64,000 nt of DNA. Source: Antitrichia curtipendula. Taxonomy: Eukaryota > Streptophyta > Bryopsida > Hypnales > Leucodontaceae. Each line of letters starts with the position of its first letter. Position 1 is the first letter of the stretch. Of the stretch, positions 46,379 to 58,461 are shown piece after piece. The DNA lies in assembly GCA_951230915.1 (NCBI GenBank), contig OX579642.1:2294001-2358000 (forward strand), given 5' to 3'. The position numbers and the translations under genes are program-made. The notes beneath the pieces are model-generated. The model was given only the letters and a program-made list of their open reading frames with translations, ran no database searches and had not been told where the DNA came from.

Positions 46379-47440
46379 CCCTTAAAGGACCAAAGATCCC
46401 ACTCAAGGCTTTTTGAGAACTTGGATAGGCTCTTGTTGACTTCATAATTTGGAATTTTTCATGAATTTTTAAAGATGGATGCTATTCATCATAATCTGCA
46501 TGCGAAGCTTTGTTTCAATTCATTCTAATAAATATTGCAAAAGTTAGAAGTTTTTTTTTAATTTCAATGATAAAGCGGACAACAAAAAATATATTCTAAA
46601 AATATATTAATTATTTTTGGGAGATTGTATAGATTGATACCTAATCAAAAACACTTGAACCATTGAATTTGAAATAATGAGGTAAAAATGATGAACAATT
46701 TTATTTTGCTTGTTATTTTGTAGGCAATGAAGGTAAAAAAAGCAGATGAAATTATTTTTCTCTCTCAATTTTGAAATTTTTTGAATAAAATGAAATGAAG
46801 TATACTAACTATTTACTATAACATTCTCACCATTGGAATTAACGATTCTCAAATTCCTCCAAAAGTTATTAGCATATTAGTTTTATGTTTCATTTAGTAA
46901 CACCTTCTACTTTATAATTTTCTTAAAAATGAATATGAATATGAATTTATAATTTTTGGGTAACATTTTTTGCATTTATTTTTGTCACATTTTTCAACAT
47001 ATTGACAAAATATGCAAGTTATAGGAAATACATGTTTTTTTCTTAAAATCTTGATAGACAAAACTTACCCTTTTAGAAGGGCTAGAAAAATCCTACATTT
47101 TAAAGTTTAAGCACATTGAACTTGCAATTGGTGGGGATGTTCACTCTAAAATTTGGGCACAATATACTTGAGCAAGCTACTTAATGATCCTATGGTTGAA
47201 TTTGTTAAAAAATGAATATTGATGAAGATTTTGACCGTACTTTGAGGACGAGTATTTTGAAGCAATATTGGACCTCTAAACATGAAAGAATTTTCAAGAG
47301 GTTTACTAAAGGAATCCTACAGTTAGATTCATCAAAAAATAAAAACATTGATGATCATTTTTATTAGCCTTGCTTTGGAGACCAATGATTTTGAAGCAAC
47401 TTTGTGCATCTAAATATGAAAGAACTTTAGGAATTTATTT
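46379..47440 (+). repeat. Family C repeat, uninterrupted copy
   Basis: TTAA (46375-46378) precedes CCCTTAAAGGACCAAAG, an end of the same kind as family A. The body matches 17821-18207 and then 19117-19450 without the 909-bp interruption found there. Toward the right, two units of about 120 bases (about 47190-47300 and 47310-47430) repeat the theme GAAGCAA, TATGAAAGAA. The right end was not located, so the end coordinate is approximate. Confidence 0.6.
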
Positions 47441-48175
47441 AAGGCAACCGATTTTCCGCAACCCCCGGGATTTATTTTTAGGCAGAGTGAGTAGCAATGT
47501 CAAAATTCCATCCATGGAATAAGGTGGGTACACCCAAAACCGACACTTTTTGCTAATGAACCTAGTTACTACTATTGGACTGGTCAAATTTTCATATATT
47601 CTTGTTGGCAAGTGAAAGGAGGTTCCAATGCACCAGAGAACGTGGCATTTGGACATCGTATGCAAAAGTTATTAAGGGCCAAAGTTTGTTTCTGAAAGTG
47701 CTCCATCCAAATAGGTACATAACTGATTTTGAAAATGTACACAACCTGTAGATGGCGCTTTAAGGTCAGGTGCCATTTTGGGGGTGCCTACCTTAATCAC
47801 GCATGTATGGTCAAATATTTTCTCAAAACAAATTGGACCACTTACATTGTAGCAACGAGTAGCATTAAGAAAAAACTTCGTTCTAATTGAAATAGCAGAG
47901 TAGTCATAAATCTCTAAAAATACCACTGCCCAAGACAATAAAAGTGCATAAAAGTTCGCAACCCTCAAAGGTGTGAACAGAGTTCAACTGTTCCAGAATC
48001 TCTCAAAAATAGAGTCAAGGATTCTTCTAACCTATAGTGCATAGGACACCCGAATCGTTACTCCTTGCAATCCCTGAATGGCTGAATCCACAGTTCCCCA
48101 CCGGAACAAAAATTAAATATCCAGAGGGTACACCACTACCCCAAGTTGCATAGGGACATGAACATTAAGGGAGAC
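47441..48175. other. Unassigned sequence
   Basis: GC content is slightly higher than in the neighbours. Minus-strand frames at 47435-47665 and 47672-47968 have no recognised domain and no upstream signals. Nothing firm can be called. Confidence 0.3.
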
Positions 48176-48180
48176 AAGCC

Positions 48181-49712
48181 TATTACCACCCTAATTTGCA
48201 ATCCCAATATTTTGGGGCCACTCCAACAGGGGCACACATTTTTCAAACATGTGCATTTGTTTCAACAATCAAACCCAAGCGGAATTATAATTTTTCAATT
48301 AAAATGATTATTTTTGTAAATTTTTGAAGTGGTGTATTTTGAAATTACAAACCGCACATAGAGTAGAGTCATAAATATTCCATAAACAATCCATAGTTGT
48401 TCTCCCATGTATCTAATGGTACTTGAGTGTTCACTATTAAAGAATTGACACAATATCCTTTGTTGGCATTAATGCAATGATTTTGTCATAAAATGAACGG
48501 ATTTGGATGAGTTTTGTAGTGGAATTGGAGCCAAAAGTAGGATGATGGAGATAGATAGTTGCTAGAAATGGGTTGGTCTACCCTATTACACCTTCCCATG
48601 ACTTGTAGTAAATTTATATCTTTTTTCATGCATGATTTTTTGCCAATCGGCTACAACCAAAAGATGTTGTAAAGGAAATTTTCATATCTCGATTGCGATA
48701 GCCCTAGTCAACAAAGTTCAATAGAGTTAGTTCAACGAATGGACAACACTATAACCAAAAACACTAACTATGACACATGTATGCACTCAACACCAACAAG
48801 CCCAATTCAAGATTCAATACCAACATTTCCTACAAAACAATCCATTCCCAAGATTTTTCTTGCAACCACCTTGATAAAAATTATACCCTCATTAATTACG
48901 ATATCACGGGTTCTTGGATTATGATATCACGGGTTGCCGGTGGCTGATATATTTATGAGGTCCTTTCAACATCTTGAACGCACGGCTTCCTACATGGCTC
49001 ATATTTTTCCTAGTGCAAATTATTGTTGTATTTAAATACCAATAGCCAAATTTTACCTAGGTGTAACCTAATTTTCATATAGATATTACCAAGTATCACA
49101 TGAGTATTGAAGAATCAATGGGCTCTTTCCTCAAAACAAAAGAAAATCACTATAAGTTACACACATATACTAGTAAGTTCTTTCTACCTTCAATTTTAAT
49201 AAAATAATATAAAGATAATTAGTTTGACTTGTTTAATTTGAAAATAATGACATCCTTCACCAATTACAAATAAGGTAGACTAGCCCAATTTCACTCACTG
49301 TCTAATTCTATCCCCTACGTTTGGCCCCAATTCCGTCCGGAAAAACATCCAAATCCATTCATTTTTATGACAAAACTAGTGCATTAATGCCTACAAGGGA
49401 TAGCATATCAATCCTTGATAAGTGAGCAATTAAGTGCCAATAGATACATAGAAAGGTGGTTATGGGTTGTTTCTAGGATGTTTATGACTCCACTCTATTG
49501 GGCGGTTTTGTAATTTTCAAAATCCACACAAATTATAATTTTCATTAAAAAACAATAATTTGATTTAGATTTGATTTCTGAAACAAGCGAACACCTATGC
49601 AAAATATATGCCCATCTTGGAGTTTTCTAAAACAAGCACAAACCTTTGAAAAATATGTGCCCCTCTTGGGATTGGCCCCAATATATTCAAATTGCAAATT
49701 AGGGTGGTAAGG
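48181..49712. repeat. Pair of long inverted repeats, possible long-TIR element
   Basis: The left arm (48181 to about 48610) and the right arm (about 49255-49712) are imperfect inverted copies over some 430 bases. They share TTACCACCCTAATTTGC at the outer ends, then TTGGGGCCA, AGGGGCACA, TTGTTTC and GGCATTAATGCA inward. The middle (48611-49254) has no transposase frame. Long terminal arms are typical of Mutator-like elements; no 9-base duplication was found. A third arm-like copy lies at 61625-61975, so the parts may also be independent repeats. Confidence 0.6.
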
Positions 49713-49726
49713 TAGTATCCTCTTAA

Positions 49727-50316
49727 CCCCTAAAGGACCAAGGGGGGTATTTAGGGAGACATTGTCAAAAACTGTGGTTTTTTAGTTTGTTAATCAAAAC
49801 TAAAAATTGAAACTTTTTTTTGAAACTTCAACTGTACAAAACTAAAGTAAAGTATTTTACCAAAGTGTGGAAAAAATTTCAGCCCATTTGACCGCGTGGA
49901 TTGAAAGATTATAACGTTTGAAGTTTGAAGAAAATGTTTTTTTTTGAAACCGCCCCAAGATAGCTAACAAAGTTTGACTACGCTTAGAATGTGATTTGAG
50001 TATTCAAATTTGTTTTTTTCTAGACAATTGTATGCCATATTTTATTAGTTACATACATGCCAAATTTCAAAAGTTGATGAGCTTTTCTGCAAAAGATTCT
50101 CCAAAGATTCCCAAATTGCCCGAGCTGCCCCAAAAGTTCAAGGCAGCATAACTTTTGATCCGGGCACCTGATTGGGAAAAAAATTATTTTTTCACGAAGG
50201 AGGCACATATATGTACATTGTGTCCAAATTTCATGAACATCTGACCAAAAATGACTTCATAGGAACCTACCCGAGATTTCTTGCGTACGTTGAACGGACA
50301 CTTGGTCCTTTAGGGG
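49727..50316 (-). repeat. TTAA-flanked element, family A copy 5, best-preserved ends
   Basis: Both ends read inward as CCCCTAAAGGACCAAG, a perfect 16-base inverted repeat, and TTAA lies outside each (49723-49726 and 50317-50320). The 590-bp interior has no transposase. On the minus strand it carries the family landmarks GGTTCCTATGA, AGGTGCCCGGATCAAAAGTT and a T-rich tract, so it is a shorter member of the same family. This copy defines the family ends most clearly. Confidence 0.8.
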
Positions 50317-50320
50317 TTAA

Positions 50321-52019
50321 AGAGACCACTTAAGCTTACCCAACTCATCATTGGTAGTAATAAATATTTGAAGCAACATGTCATGCATTCCTAGATAGAA
50401 GTAGCATTTAGAACATGGTTGCTTTTAGAGCAGACTACCTTAATAGGCTTCTCTAACTTAGATGTTGAGTAGCCACGGGGTCATGAGCCACGTGTCGTGC
50501 CCTTGTGCTCTATGCCGCTTGGTCTTCTGCGGTTTCTTTTCTGCCTTACTGTAGTTCGGACGGTCCGGAAGAAACTGAATTTTTCATTTCATTTTAATAA
50601 AATTCAAATTTTCAAATGTGTGAACCACACGACAGGATCTTGGGGGGACAAGTTTTCGAAAGTGCGCTCTGCTGCCGCACGTGCAGTGGGCACCTCCTGG
50701 CTGGGAATGTCCAACGCATGTGCTCCTCCCTCGGTTCCTCCGGCGGTCCGGCCTTCTCACTTGGATTCCAATTTCCAAATAAATTTTGATTCGCTTCCAT
50801 CCAGTGTGTTTGCTCTGCACGAATTTTTTTCCCCATTCTTTACACAAAACAGCGAAAAGCCAGACGTTGGCTAATTTGTGTAAAGAATTTTTTCCATCTT
50901 TTTCGGTCAGAATAGCCAGCTGGCTGTATTTATTTTAAGACCAATAGCCAAAATGATAATAAAAAACAAAAACAAAAAACACTGCTTCCATCTGCAGAGG
51001 CGGCAGAGCCCTCGCCCGCAATTCCGCTCCAGCACTGTGCTGCAATCAAATTTTTTTATTCTTTTTGGGAGCAAATGAAATGAAGGATTCCATTTGCAAA
51101 AGGGCGAGTCCAAGGATGGAGTCCAAGGCTGCAATCAAATTCCATCATCAGCTCCAAAATTCCATTGAGAGGTTCGAATTAGATGGGAGAATGGAGGCCA
51201 CTTGTTCGCTCCACTCAGATCCAATCAGAATATCATAAGATATGTATTATTAGAACAGATGCTCAAGTGCAAGAGAACTTGAGCAACACCCACTTGGTGT
51301 TGGATTTTTGGATTCGGTGTTGGGTTTACCTGCCCCATGCACCTCAGTCACTACACTCGTTTTCAACTCAATGGCATGCTCTTCTTGTGTGGAACTCAAA
51401 GTACTATTCATTTACTTGCTAGTTGCAGAAAAAAATTACTCCACCAGTGGCCTCAATTTTTTTTGCGTATTTAGGCAGGCCGCAAGAATCGGAAGGTGGA
51501 TCCAACCATTACTTTCACACGATTAGCCCAAATCCAAGCACAATTGCGCACTATTCACCGAAAGATGTGAAGATGGTGGGTTTTCGTGGAGCACCGCGCT
51601 GATATTCTGACATCAACTTATTGTTTGTAGAACAAGTCTTGCCAACCACGTGTTTTCAGATGGACACAAAAAATTTGGATGTGGTACCAGGCATTAATTC
51701 CGCACTTACCACCCTAGATTTGAAGATGCATGGTTTTTTCAAGCACTCTTCAGGGTGCTTTCAGCCACTTCGTTCGAGGAAGGACTGTCGATCGAGAAAA
51801 CTTATTTTTGCTCATCCCTGCATGTTAGCGAAACACTGAGCAGCACTGAAGACTGGCTGGACATCACCGAAGTTCGGAAACCCGAAGCTTATTTGTGACA
51901 GAATTTGAGGAACGCTAAAATCGTTCATAATTTCCTCGTAACATGGCCCCGTGAAGATTTGGACGTCTAGTACTGATTTGCAGTAATAATACTCCCCTGT
52001 ATTACGGCATAATTTTCGC
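50321..52019. other. GC-richer unassigned block
   Basis: From about 50470 the GC content rises and mixed open frames appear on both strands (50497-50874 plus, 50584-50847 minus, 51183-51526 plus, 51621-51839 plus), none with a domain. A small hairpin pairs TTCTTTACACAAA (about 50837-50849) with TTTGTGTAAAGAA. It may be a decayed retrotransposon, given the primer-site-like word just to the right, but no polyprotein fragment is seen. Confidence 0.3.
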
Positions 52020-52031
52020 TGGTATCAGAGG
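52020..52031 (+). other. Possible retrotransposon primer-binding site
   Basis: The word TGGTATCAGAGG matches the sequence complementary to the 3' end of plant initiator tRNA-Met used by many LTR retrotransposons (TGGTATCAGAGC). LTR borders before it and coding sequence after it were not found, so this may be a remnant or chance. Confidence 0.35.
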
Positions 52032-52136
52032 GTTTGTACACAGATAATCTTTTGATTCAGGATCACCTTGTCTGACTCAACAGATTACACCAGTTCAAAA
52101 TCCTCCACTTTGGTTGAGGGAAAGACATGCTGAGTA

Positions 52137-52377
52137 CAGGAAGATTTCGTGACGTTAACCGGGGCTAATCCTTTAAGGAATAGCCCCCACTTTAGACCCC
52201 ATGTACACAGTGTTTGAAAAATCTCGGATTTTTTTTTTCACACTACTTTAGACCCCAAAATGTCCCACCTTGGCCGGGCTAAAGTTTATGCGGGGTTAAG
52301 TCTTGGGGTCTAAAGTGGGACAGTTTAGACCCCTCCAAAACTTTAGCCCCAGGGGCTAACGCCACGAAATCTTCCTG
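52137..52377. mobile_element. Fold-back MITE, 241 bp, superfamily unclear
   Basis: The ends are CAGGAAGATTTCGTGACGTT and, on the other strand from the right, CAGGAAGATTTCGTGGCGTT, one mismatch in the first 20 bases. Inside, the word CTTTAGACCCC recurs in both directions, so the whole can fold on itself. No target duplication is evident (TA on the left, TC on the right). No coding potential. Confidence 0.65.
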
Positions 52378-52859
52378 TCTTAATTGTTACAGTCCCCGAA
52401 GCTCCAAGTCCAATGTAGGAATTGAAGGATTATGCATCTTACGAGACCTACAGATGTACGTGAGATCAAAGTTAGATTGGTGAACACATCTTTTGAGTAG
52501 AAGATAAATCGCCAGTCTTTGTTAACCATGAATACAGGCTTGAATGACACAAATCACATTTCGCGAAGCTAAGTATCTCGTTCTAGAAGCTTACATTAAT
52601 ACCATAGTCTGAGACCTGGAAAATTTAACAGAAACACGAGCCCGAACTACTCCAGAACCAATGACTAGTAATCTGGTGTACTTGGAAATGGACATGAGAT
52701 CTTGAGCCGTACTCGCTGGAGGATGTCAGATAAAACTGAAATTGACAAAGGCCATGTGATCGTATGCAGTGCTTCCATCATCTCGAAGAAATCTTCTTAC
52801 CAGTGTTTCTCCGTCGATAGCTAACTTTGGTCGGCTTGCTTGTTCCGCGAGCACATTTA

Positions 52860-52975
52860 TTTTGCAGTAGCTATCGTTAGAGTCGTAGGCTCCTGTGATG
52901 GAAGATTCAAGGTAACTGAACGTTACCATGAATTCTACACAGAGGCCTACGACTCTAAGGATGTCTACTACAAAA
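52860..52975. repeat. Imperfect hairpin, about 57-base arms
   Basis: The arms meet at GGTAAC (52911-52916) and GTTACC (52922-52927). They pair outward through TTAGAGTCGTAGGC to a TTTTGCAGTAG or TTTTGTAGTAG word at the outer ends. Because both arms read similarly, a frame of like sequence appears on each strand; neither is a supported gene. Confidence 0.7.
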
Positions 52976-54440
52976 CATGTCATATGTTACTGCAAATTAT
53001 TGGACGAGAAGCAAGAGCAGTGATCCAGAGCAAGCTGCCACAAAGAGATAAAAAGAGAAAACGAAGTCAAGATTTACTGACTCCTCACAAACCTCATCGA
53101 TAAATATTTCCACACTCATAGAAGCGTCACAAAACGTTTTAATAATCAAGAACGACTCGGAATACGCTTCACGCTCAATACTTTTAAGAAACTCAAATAA
53201 ACTACAAAACAATGCCAGACCGATAATCGGCTTTAGCTAACTCAGCTCGCCAGCCAGTCAAAGAACCAAAACTCCCGCGTAACTCTCACAAAACTCGAGA
53301 GAACATGAAAAACGAAATTTCATAAATCACAGTTCAATATTAGAAATCCCAAGCACCTACCAAAAAGATTAGCAGGTACCACACCACACTAAGCTCTACG
53401 GGTTAACACAAACCTTCATACACAACACTCATGACAAGCAACTTTCGAGAACGTTCTCCCGTTCTAGCTCAGCACTGCATTTTCACTGCTCTTCACTTAA
53501 ATCGCAGACGTTGCAGCTCAAGATAACAAAATTAGAAAGAACGCACAATCAGATAGCCAAAAAGCAATCCGAAAACGCCAACAAAGAATACTCCACCGTT
53601 CTTCATAACAACGCACAATCCAATAAAAACGACACCGCACTGCCACAAAGAAGCTCCTTATATCGCTATGAGAGCCCGGCCGGTCCGTACACTCAACCTG
53701 CCACCAGTACGAACGGTACCAGTGCATCAGCGCGCAAAGAGCACTTCACCGAACAAGGACCACATTCACTATTTAAAAAGAAACAATCACTACAGTAACA
53801 CCGCCTCAACCACTACAGTGCGGCACAGTAATCACATGAACAACCAAAACAGTACAAACATGACAATATGTTTCCGAAACCAAAAGAATAAATCCTCGCA
53901 CCGCTTTCAGCTGGAACCAAATCAAGAACAAACAAAAGAAGAAGCGCAAGAAGCGTGATGAGTATGTGATTGGAATGGCAGGAGCGAAAAAACGACTGCA
54001 GGCGGTTACAACTTAACCGCCGGCGGCGAGTAGATTCAAGCGGAATTGGAACTGAACTCCGAAGCAACAGCTAGCAGCAACTACGTCTTCAGCAAGGAAA
54101 GTTAGCCTATTGTACCGGAACTTGCACCGCACTGCGCAAGTAGCATCCCGTAGCTTCGCTTAGCTCTTGGCTTAGCTTCTCCCTGACGGTGGCCACCACA
54201 CAGTTATGAGCAAGCTCCGAGGAAGACGAAGAACATGAGAGAACCGAACTGGATGGCTATGGCGAAGTCGAGTTTCTTATTATAAGTACTGGCTGGCAGG
54301 CAGGGAGGCAGGGTCAACTTATTATAGGGCTCGTCGGAACGGAACTCGGAAGTTGGCCCTCCTGTCGCCGTAGGATCTGCTAGGATTGGCTGGTTAGATT
54401 TTACAGGTGGGGTCTTTTATATATATTTTATTTAGTGTAG
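52976..54440 (-). other. Possible transcribed region, minus strand, no gene model
   Basis: GC content is gene-like. On the minus strand TATATATAAAAGACC (about 54408-54423) could be a TATA box. Downstream are leader-like sequence and a frame at 53813-54067 that begins with a basic stretch and has one hydrophobic segment (ILITLLALLLLFVLDLV). I cannot connect exons into a protein or name a family, so no gene is claimed. Confidence 0.25.
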
Positions 54441-54851
54441 GCTGTCGCTTAGTGTGGATCAGTAGGAATTTTGGGGGATATTTTGTGCATGTGAACAGGA
54501 CTTGGACGGTTGGATTGCTGCTATCCACCCAGATTCGGCAGTAGGAGCGATCGATAATTTCTGACCAATGGGGGGCCTTGGAATTCGGAAGTGAAAGCGC
54601 TCTTATGTCTCTAGTCTCTACTATTTTTTTAATTTTTGGGGGACCATTTAGAAGTCACCCAGGAGGATAATTTAGTGTGTATTTTTAATTGAATAAATAT
54701 GTTCTCGAGGGTGGTCATCATTAGACATGCAGCAAAAAAAGTAAATCAGAGACACATACAGTCTGTGGCTTTCATAAGTTTTCATAACTTACACTTCAAA
54801 AATAACGCAGGACGCTAAACCGGTCCTACAAAGCGGGCCCTAGATGGTGAA
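54441..54851. other. Intergenic sequence
   Basis: Mixed composition, no open frame of note and no repeat boundary recognised. Confidence 0.3.
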
Positions 54852-54855
54852 TCAA

Positions 54856-55728
54856 CCCTTGGAGAAAACACATTAATTTTTTATTTACCACAAGTGATAA
54901 AATTTGCAAATTTTGAATTCATATTTGCAATTGGAGGCTCCAAACTAGCTGTCATGTGATAATCTTTAAATGCCCAAGCAACCATATATGGTTGATCTGA
55001 AATTACATGCTCATTTTGGTGTGGGTAGTTAAATTCTTTTGACCATTTAAAAAAAATTTACTGGCAATTTTGAGGGTTAACTATTAGAACCTTTCATTTT
55101 CAATGAAAAAGTTAGATATTTGATTTTTGAGAGGTCCTGAAAGGCATGTATGTACAATTAGTAAAGAATAAAGCTTGCAAATTTTACTTCATTTCTTGGC
55201 TTTGAGCAAATTTGTCAATTTCACTTAATTTGAGATCAAAAAATTATACATATCTATTTTCTTTGAAAATGGTCCCAATAGAAAGAATAAAGTGTTTTCA
55301 TCATTTTTTCCATTGAAATTTAAACATGCAAGTGTTAATTTTGAGTTATTTGCAATCTCTGTGTATTAAAAAAAATTAGCTTCCCATGTGAAATTAAGTT
55401 CTTTGAAAATGCATTTTAGTGTGCTAACACAATTTGTAGTTGTTCATGTCACCTTCAATCTCCAAAAGCTTTTATGTGCAAGTTTTTGAAACATTGTGAA
55501 GTGGGGGAGCATACTAAAAATAGAAACATACATTTCTCTTGTTATGATCTCACAACTCCTATGCAATTTTGCACTCAAAATTGGTATGCATACTAATAAG
55601 TAAACTCTTTAAACATCTATTTGGTTTAATTTTGAAAAAAAATTAATTTACTTCATTGAGGATAACTACAAGTCCATATTCATTTTTCATAGGAAAAATG
55701 CACTTTATAAGGCTTGGACATTTAGGGG
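54856..55728 (+). repeat. TTAA-flanked repeat, family B copy 2
   Basis: The right end, on the other strand, reads CCCCTAAATGTCCAAGCC next to TTAA (55729-55732). A decayed left end, CCCTTGGAG after TCAA, is proposed at 54856, giving 873 bp. From 54966 it matches the copy at 5130-6176. No transposase is present. Confidence 0.55.
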
Positions 55729-55732
55729 TTAA

Positions 55733-56750
55733 GAGAGATGAAGAACATAGATCTAACATGACACAGAATATAAGTGGGTTTTTTTCAATCATCTCGCAGA
55801 ACACAAAAATTCACCCTGCATGGTCCACTTTGTAAGACAGGTTAGACATCTTGAAAAACTAACTAATTGAGAAATTTTGGATTCGGACATTGGATAACTC
55901 AAAACATACATATAGACATAGAAAGGAAGAACTTTTTCGATTGGCATAAATCAAGGGCATGTTCCTTTAGTGTACTACATTTAACTTTAAGGATTAAACT
56001 ACACTTTTAACTTGTGTAGGTCCACGGATTCAAAAAATGGATGCACCTTGGTCAACCTTGATTGTAACTTTCAATATAACCATTTTGGGTATTTGATTTA
56101 AATTAAAAAATGAAGCTTGACAAAATTCCTTTCTATTTAATCTTCAAATTCTGGAATAATCCAAAATTGAAAGAATTATTGCAATTTCAAGCTCTACATG
56201 TTAAAATCCAAAAAAATATAGTATCTTAAATTTTTCATTCATATTTTCTCATTCTAAAATGGATCTTTAATTTAAATCACAAAATTAAATTATTCATTCC
56301 AACCTTCATTTATGATAAAAAATTTAAAATTATTCTAATATATATATATAATTACTGATATAATTTTATTTCCACCTTTAGTTTAAGAAAATCACAATAA
56401 TTTCATTTTTCCATCAAAATTTTGGAATGAAAACAACATAAATAGAAAATAATGTTTTCCACTAGCAAAAAATGTCAAAGTTTTATATATGAATTAAATA
56501 ATAAGATAAAATTGGTTTGATAGCCAAATTTTGACTTCAAGCTCTTTTTTGTGGTTGTTTTGGGTATAAAAAATAAATTTACCAATACAAAAAATTTCAC
56601 AATAAATGCTAACAATTATAAATTTTCACAAAAATAATTGAAAATTTTCACAATGGTATACGATTCATAGTTTCAAGTAATAAAAATACATGATTCGTAT
56701 GTGAACACAATCTAATAGGCTACAGTCAGCTTAGACTTCATGTGCATTTG
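55733..56750. other. AT-rich intergenic sequence
   Basis: Very AT-rich with a (TA)n tract near 56337-56350. No gene or bounded repeat recognised. Confidence 0.3.
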
Positions 56751-56952
56751 TATTTTTGGTGAATTTTTGAAGTTATATCTTCAAAATTCATTTGAAGACA
56801 ATCTAAAAATAATTTTATAATTTTGACCATATGGATACTTTCTATTTTTCATGCTTCACATTATTTTCTTTTATGTAAACTTCAAGAAAGTTATAGAACT
56901 TATATTTTACAACACATTTGTGTTTTGTTTGAATCCCTTGGGCTTTTAGGGG
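56751..56952 (+). repeat. Dispersed repeat, right-hand part, copy of 17611-17816
   Basis: It matches 17611-17816 and keeps the better end: on the other strand CCCCTAAAAGCCCAAGGG, followed by TTAA at 56953-56956. The left boundary is unknown. Confidence 0.55.
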
Positions 56953-56956
56953 TTAA

Positions 56957-57480
56957 AGTTCCTATGATCTCAATTTTTGACATGATTTTTTGAAACTTTT
57001 TTAGAGATAGTAAACACAATAGCTTTTAACAAATACGTATCTTATTTCAATTGGTGCCAAGAGCAAAAGTTATTGTGTCATCCTAAACCCCTTAAACAGT
57101 TGTTGGGCAAAAAAAACATACCTATATAAACTTTAAGTAAAAGATTTAAAATTTTGTTAAGGTCAAATTTTACAATTTTCCAAAAAAAGAATGTTCGACT
57201 AAATTTCAAACTCTCAATTCAATTCTTCAGAATAAAAAATAGATATTCAAAATTTGTTGTCAGTCTTATAATCTAGTCATGTGAGGTGCAAAAACAATTC
57301 TTTTGTTCACTTTAAAAGCAAATATCTTGCAATCTATGTAGTCAAAGTTTCTGAAATTTCTTCCACATGATTTTGTTGTAGTCTAGTGCAAGATGCTACA
57401 GTTAGACATGCAAAAAATAAACTTTTAATTCTTTTTCCCTCTTTGCAACAGAAATTGTAGTTTTGAATTTGTGTTTTTAT
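56957..57480 (+). repeat. Family A relative, truncated
   Basis: It starts with GTTCCTATGATCTCAATTTTT, as in the left part of family A but without the CCCC end, and goes on with the GGTGCCAAGAGCAAAAGTTA and GCAAATATCTTGCAATCTAT words. The match fades near 57480 and no right end is seen. Confidence 0.5.
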
Positions 57481-58401
57481 GAAAAATCTTGCCATTGGAA
57501 CTTAAGATTTGGGTGTTTAATGCCATTCTATGTTATAGTGTTTACTATTGGATTATGGTAAATTAGCAATACAAGGCTTGTTGTCTTTCACAACATGGAT
57601 TTAAATTCAAATTTTTTATGTACTAGTGTTCAGCTTAGGTATGTATTTGGTATGTCATTCATGACCTGATTAATTTTGAATTTTTTTTAACAAACCATAA
57701 TTGTATAATAGAACTTGTCTCTTACAAAACTTTAAAATTTGTGTTAGAAGAGTGGGTATTGAAAATTATGATTAGAGAGTATTGAAATGGTAAGATGTCA
57801 AAATTATCTATAGATTTTTGTAAAATTAATTTTGAAGCATTTATTTTTTAATATTATAAGAAAATCAAGGTACATTATATGCATTGTTTTGATTTTGTAG
57901 CTAGGAATTACAAGGGTGAGATGTAAAACTCAATAAAATTCAAGTTTATTATATTCAACTTTATTTAAATAAGATATTTAAATAAAATTAGATTGTATAC
58001 AATCAATCCTTGGCTTGTAAGTTGAATAAAAATTTAAATTCAATCTGAAAAAAAGTGAACTGAGGACCTAATCGAGGTTGATATTTAATGAGTTTTAAAA
58101 AAATTATAATGAGATGAAATTTTAATAATAATAAAATGGCATTCATAAATTTGTGCCAAATTGAAAAAGAAAATTAGATCTTATCGAAAAATGAGAAATA
58201 GATATGTATATCAAAAATGTATACAAAAACAATTGTTTCGAATTACAAATCATTGTACACTAACTTCTAAAGGTCTTATGTTGTTTTGGCAATTACAATT
58301 CTTTAATGTCCAGGGGAATTTCTGAAATTGTGAAGATGTATTATAAAATAATTCAATGATGATTCTTGAGCACAAGTTGTAAACTTTAATCTATATATCA
58401 T
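57481..58401. other. AT-rich intergenic sequence
   Basis: No gene, RNA or bounded repeat recognised. Confidence 0.3.
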
Positions 58402-58402
58402 T

Positions 58403-58460
<58 letters not shown>

Positions 58461-58461
58461 A
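58402..58461. repeat. TG/TA microsatellite
   Basis: A short (TG)n run passes into about 40 bases of (TA)n with one TG interruption. It is followed by a run of mixed AT words. Confidence 0.95.

Noticed and set aside
47435..47968. Two neighbouring minus-strand frames considered as a piggyBac transposase remnant
   Set aside because: None of the expected catalytic context or zinc-binding tail could be seen, so there is no support for a transposase.
58402..58461. TA-rich tract considered as an origin or matrix-attachment site
   Set aside because: It is an ordinary TG/TA microsatellite; nothing in the sequence supports a function.
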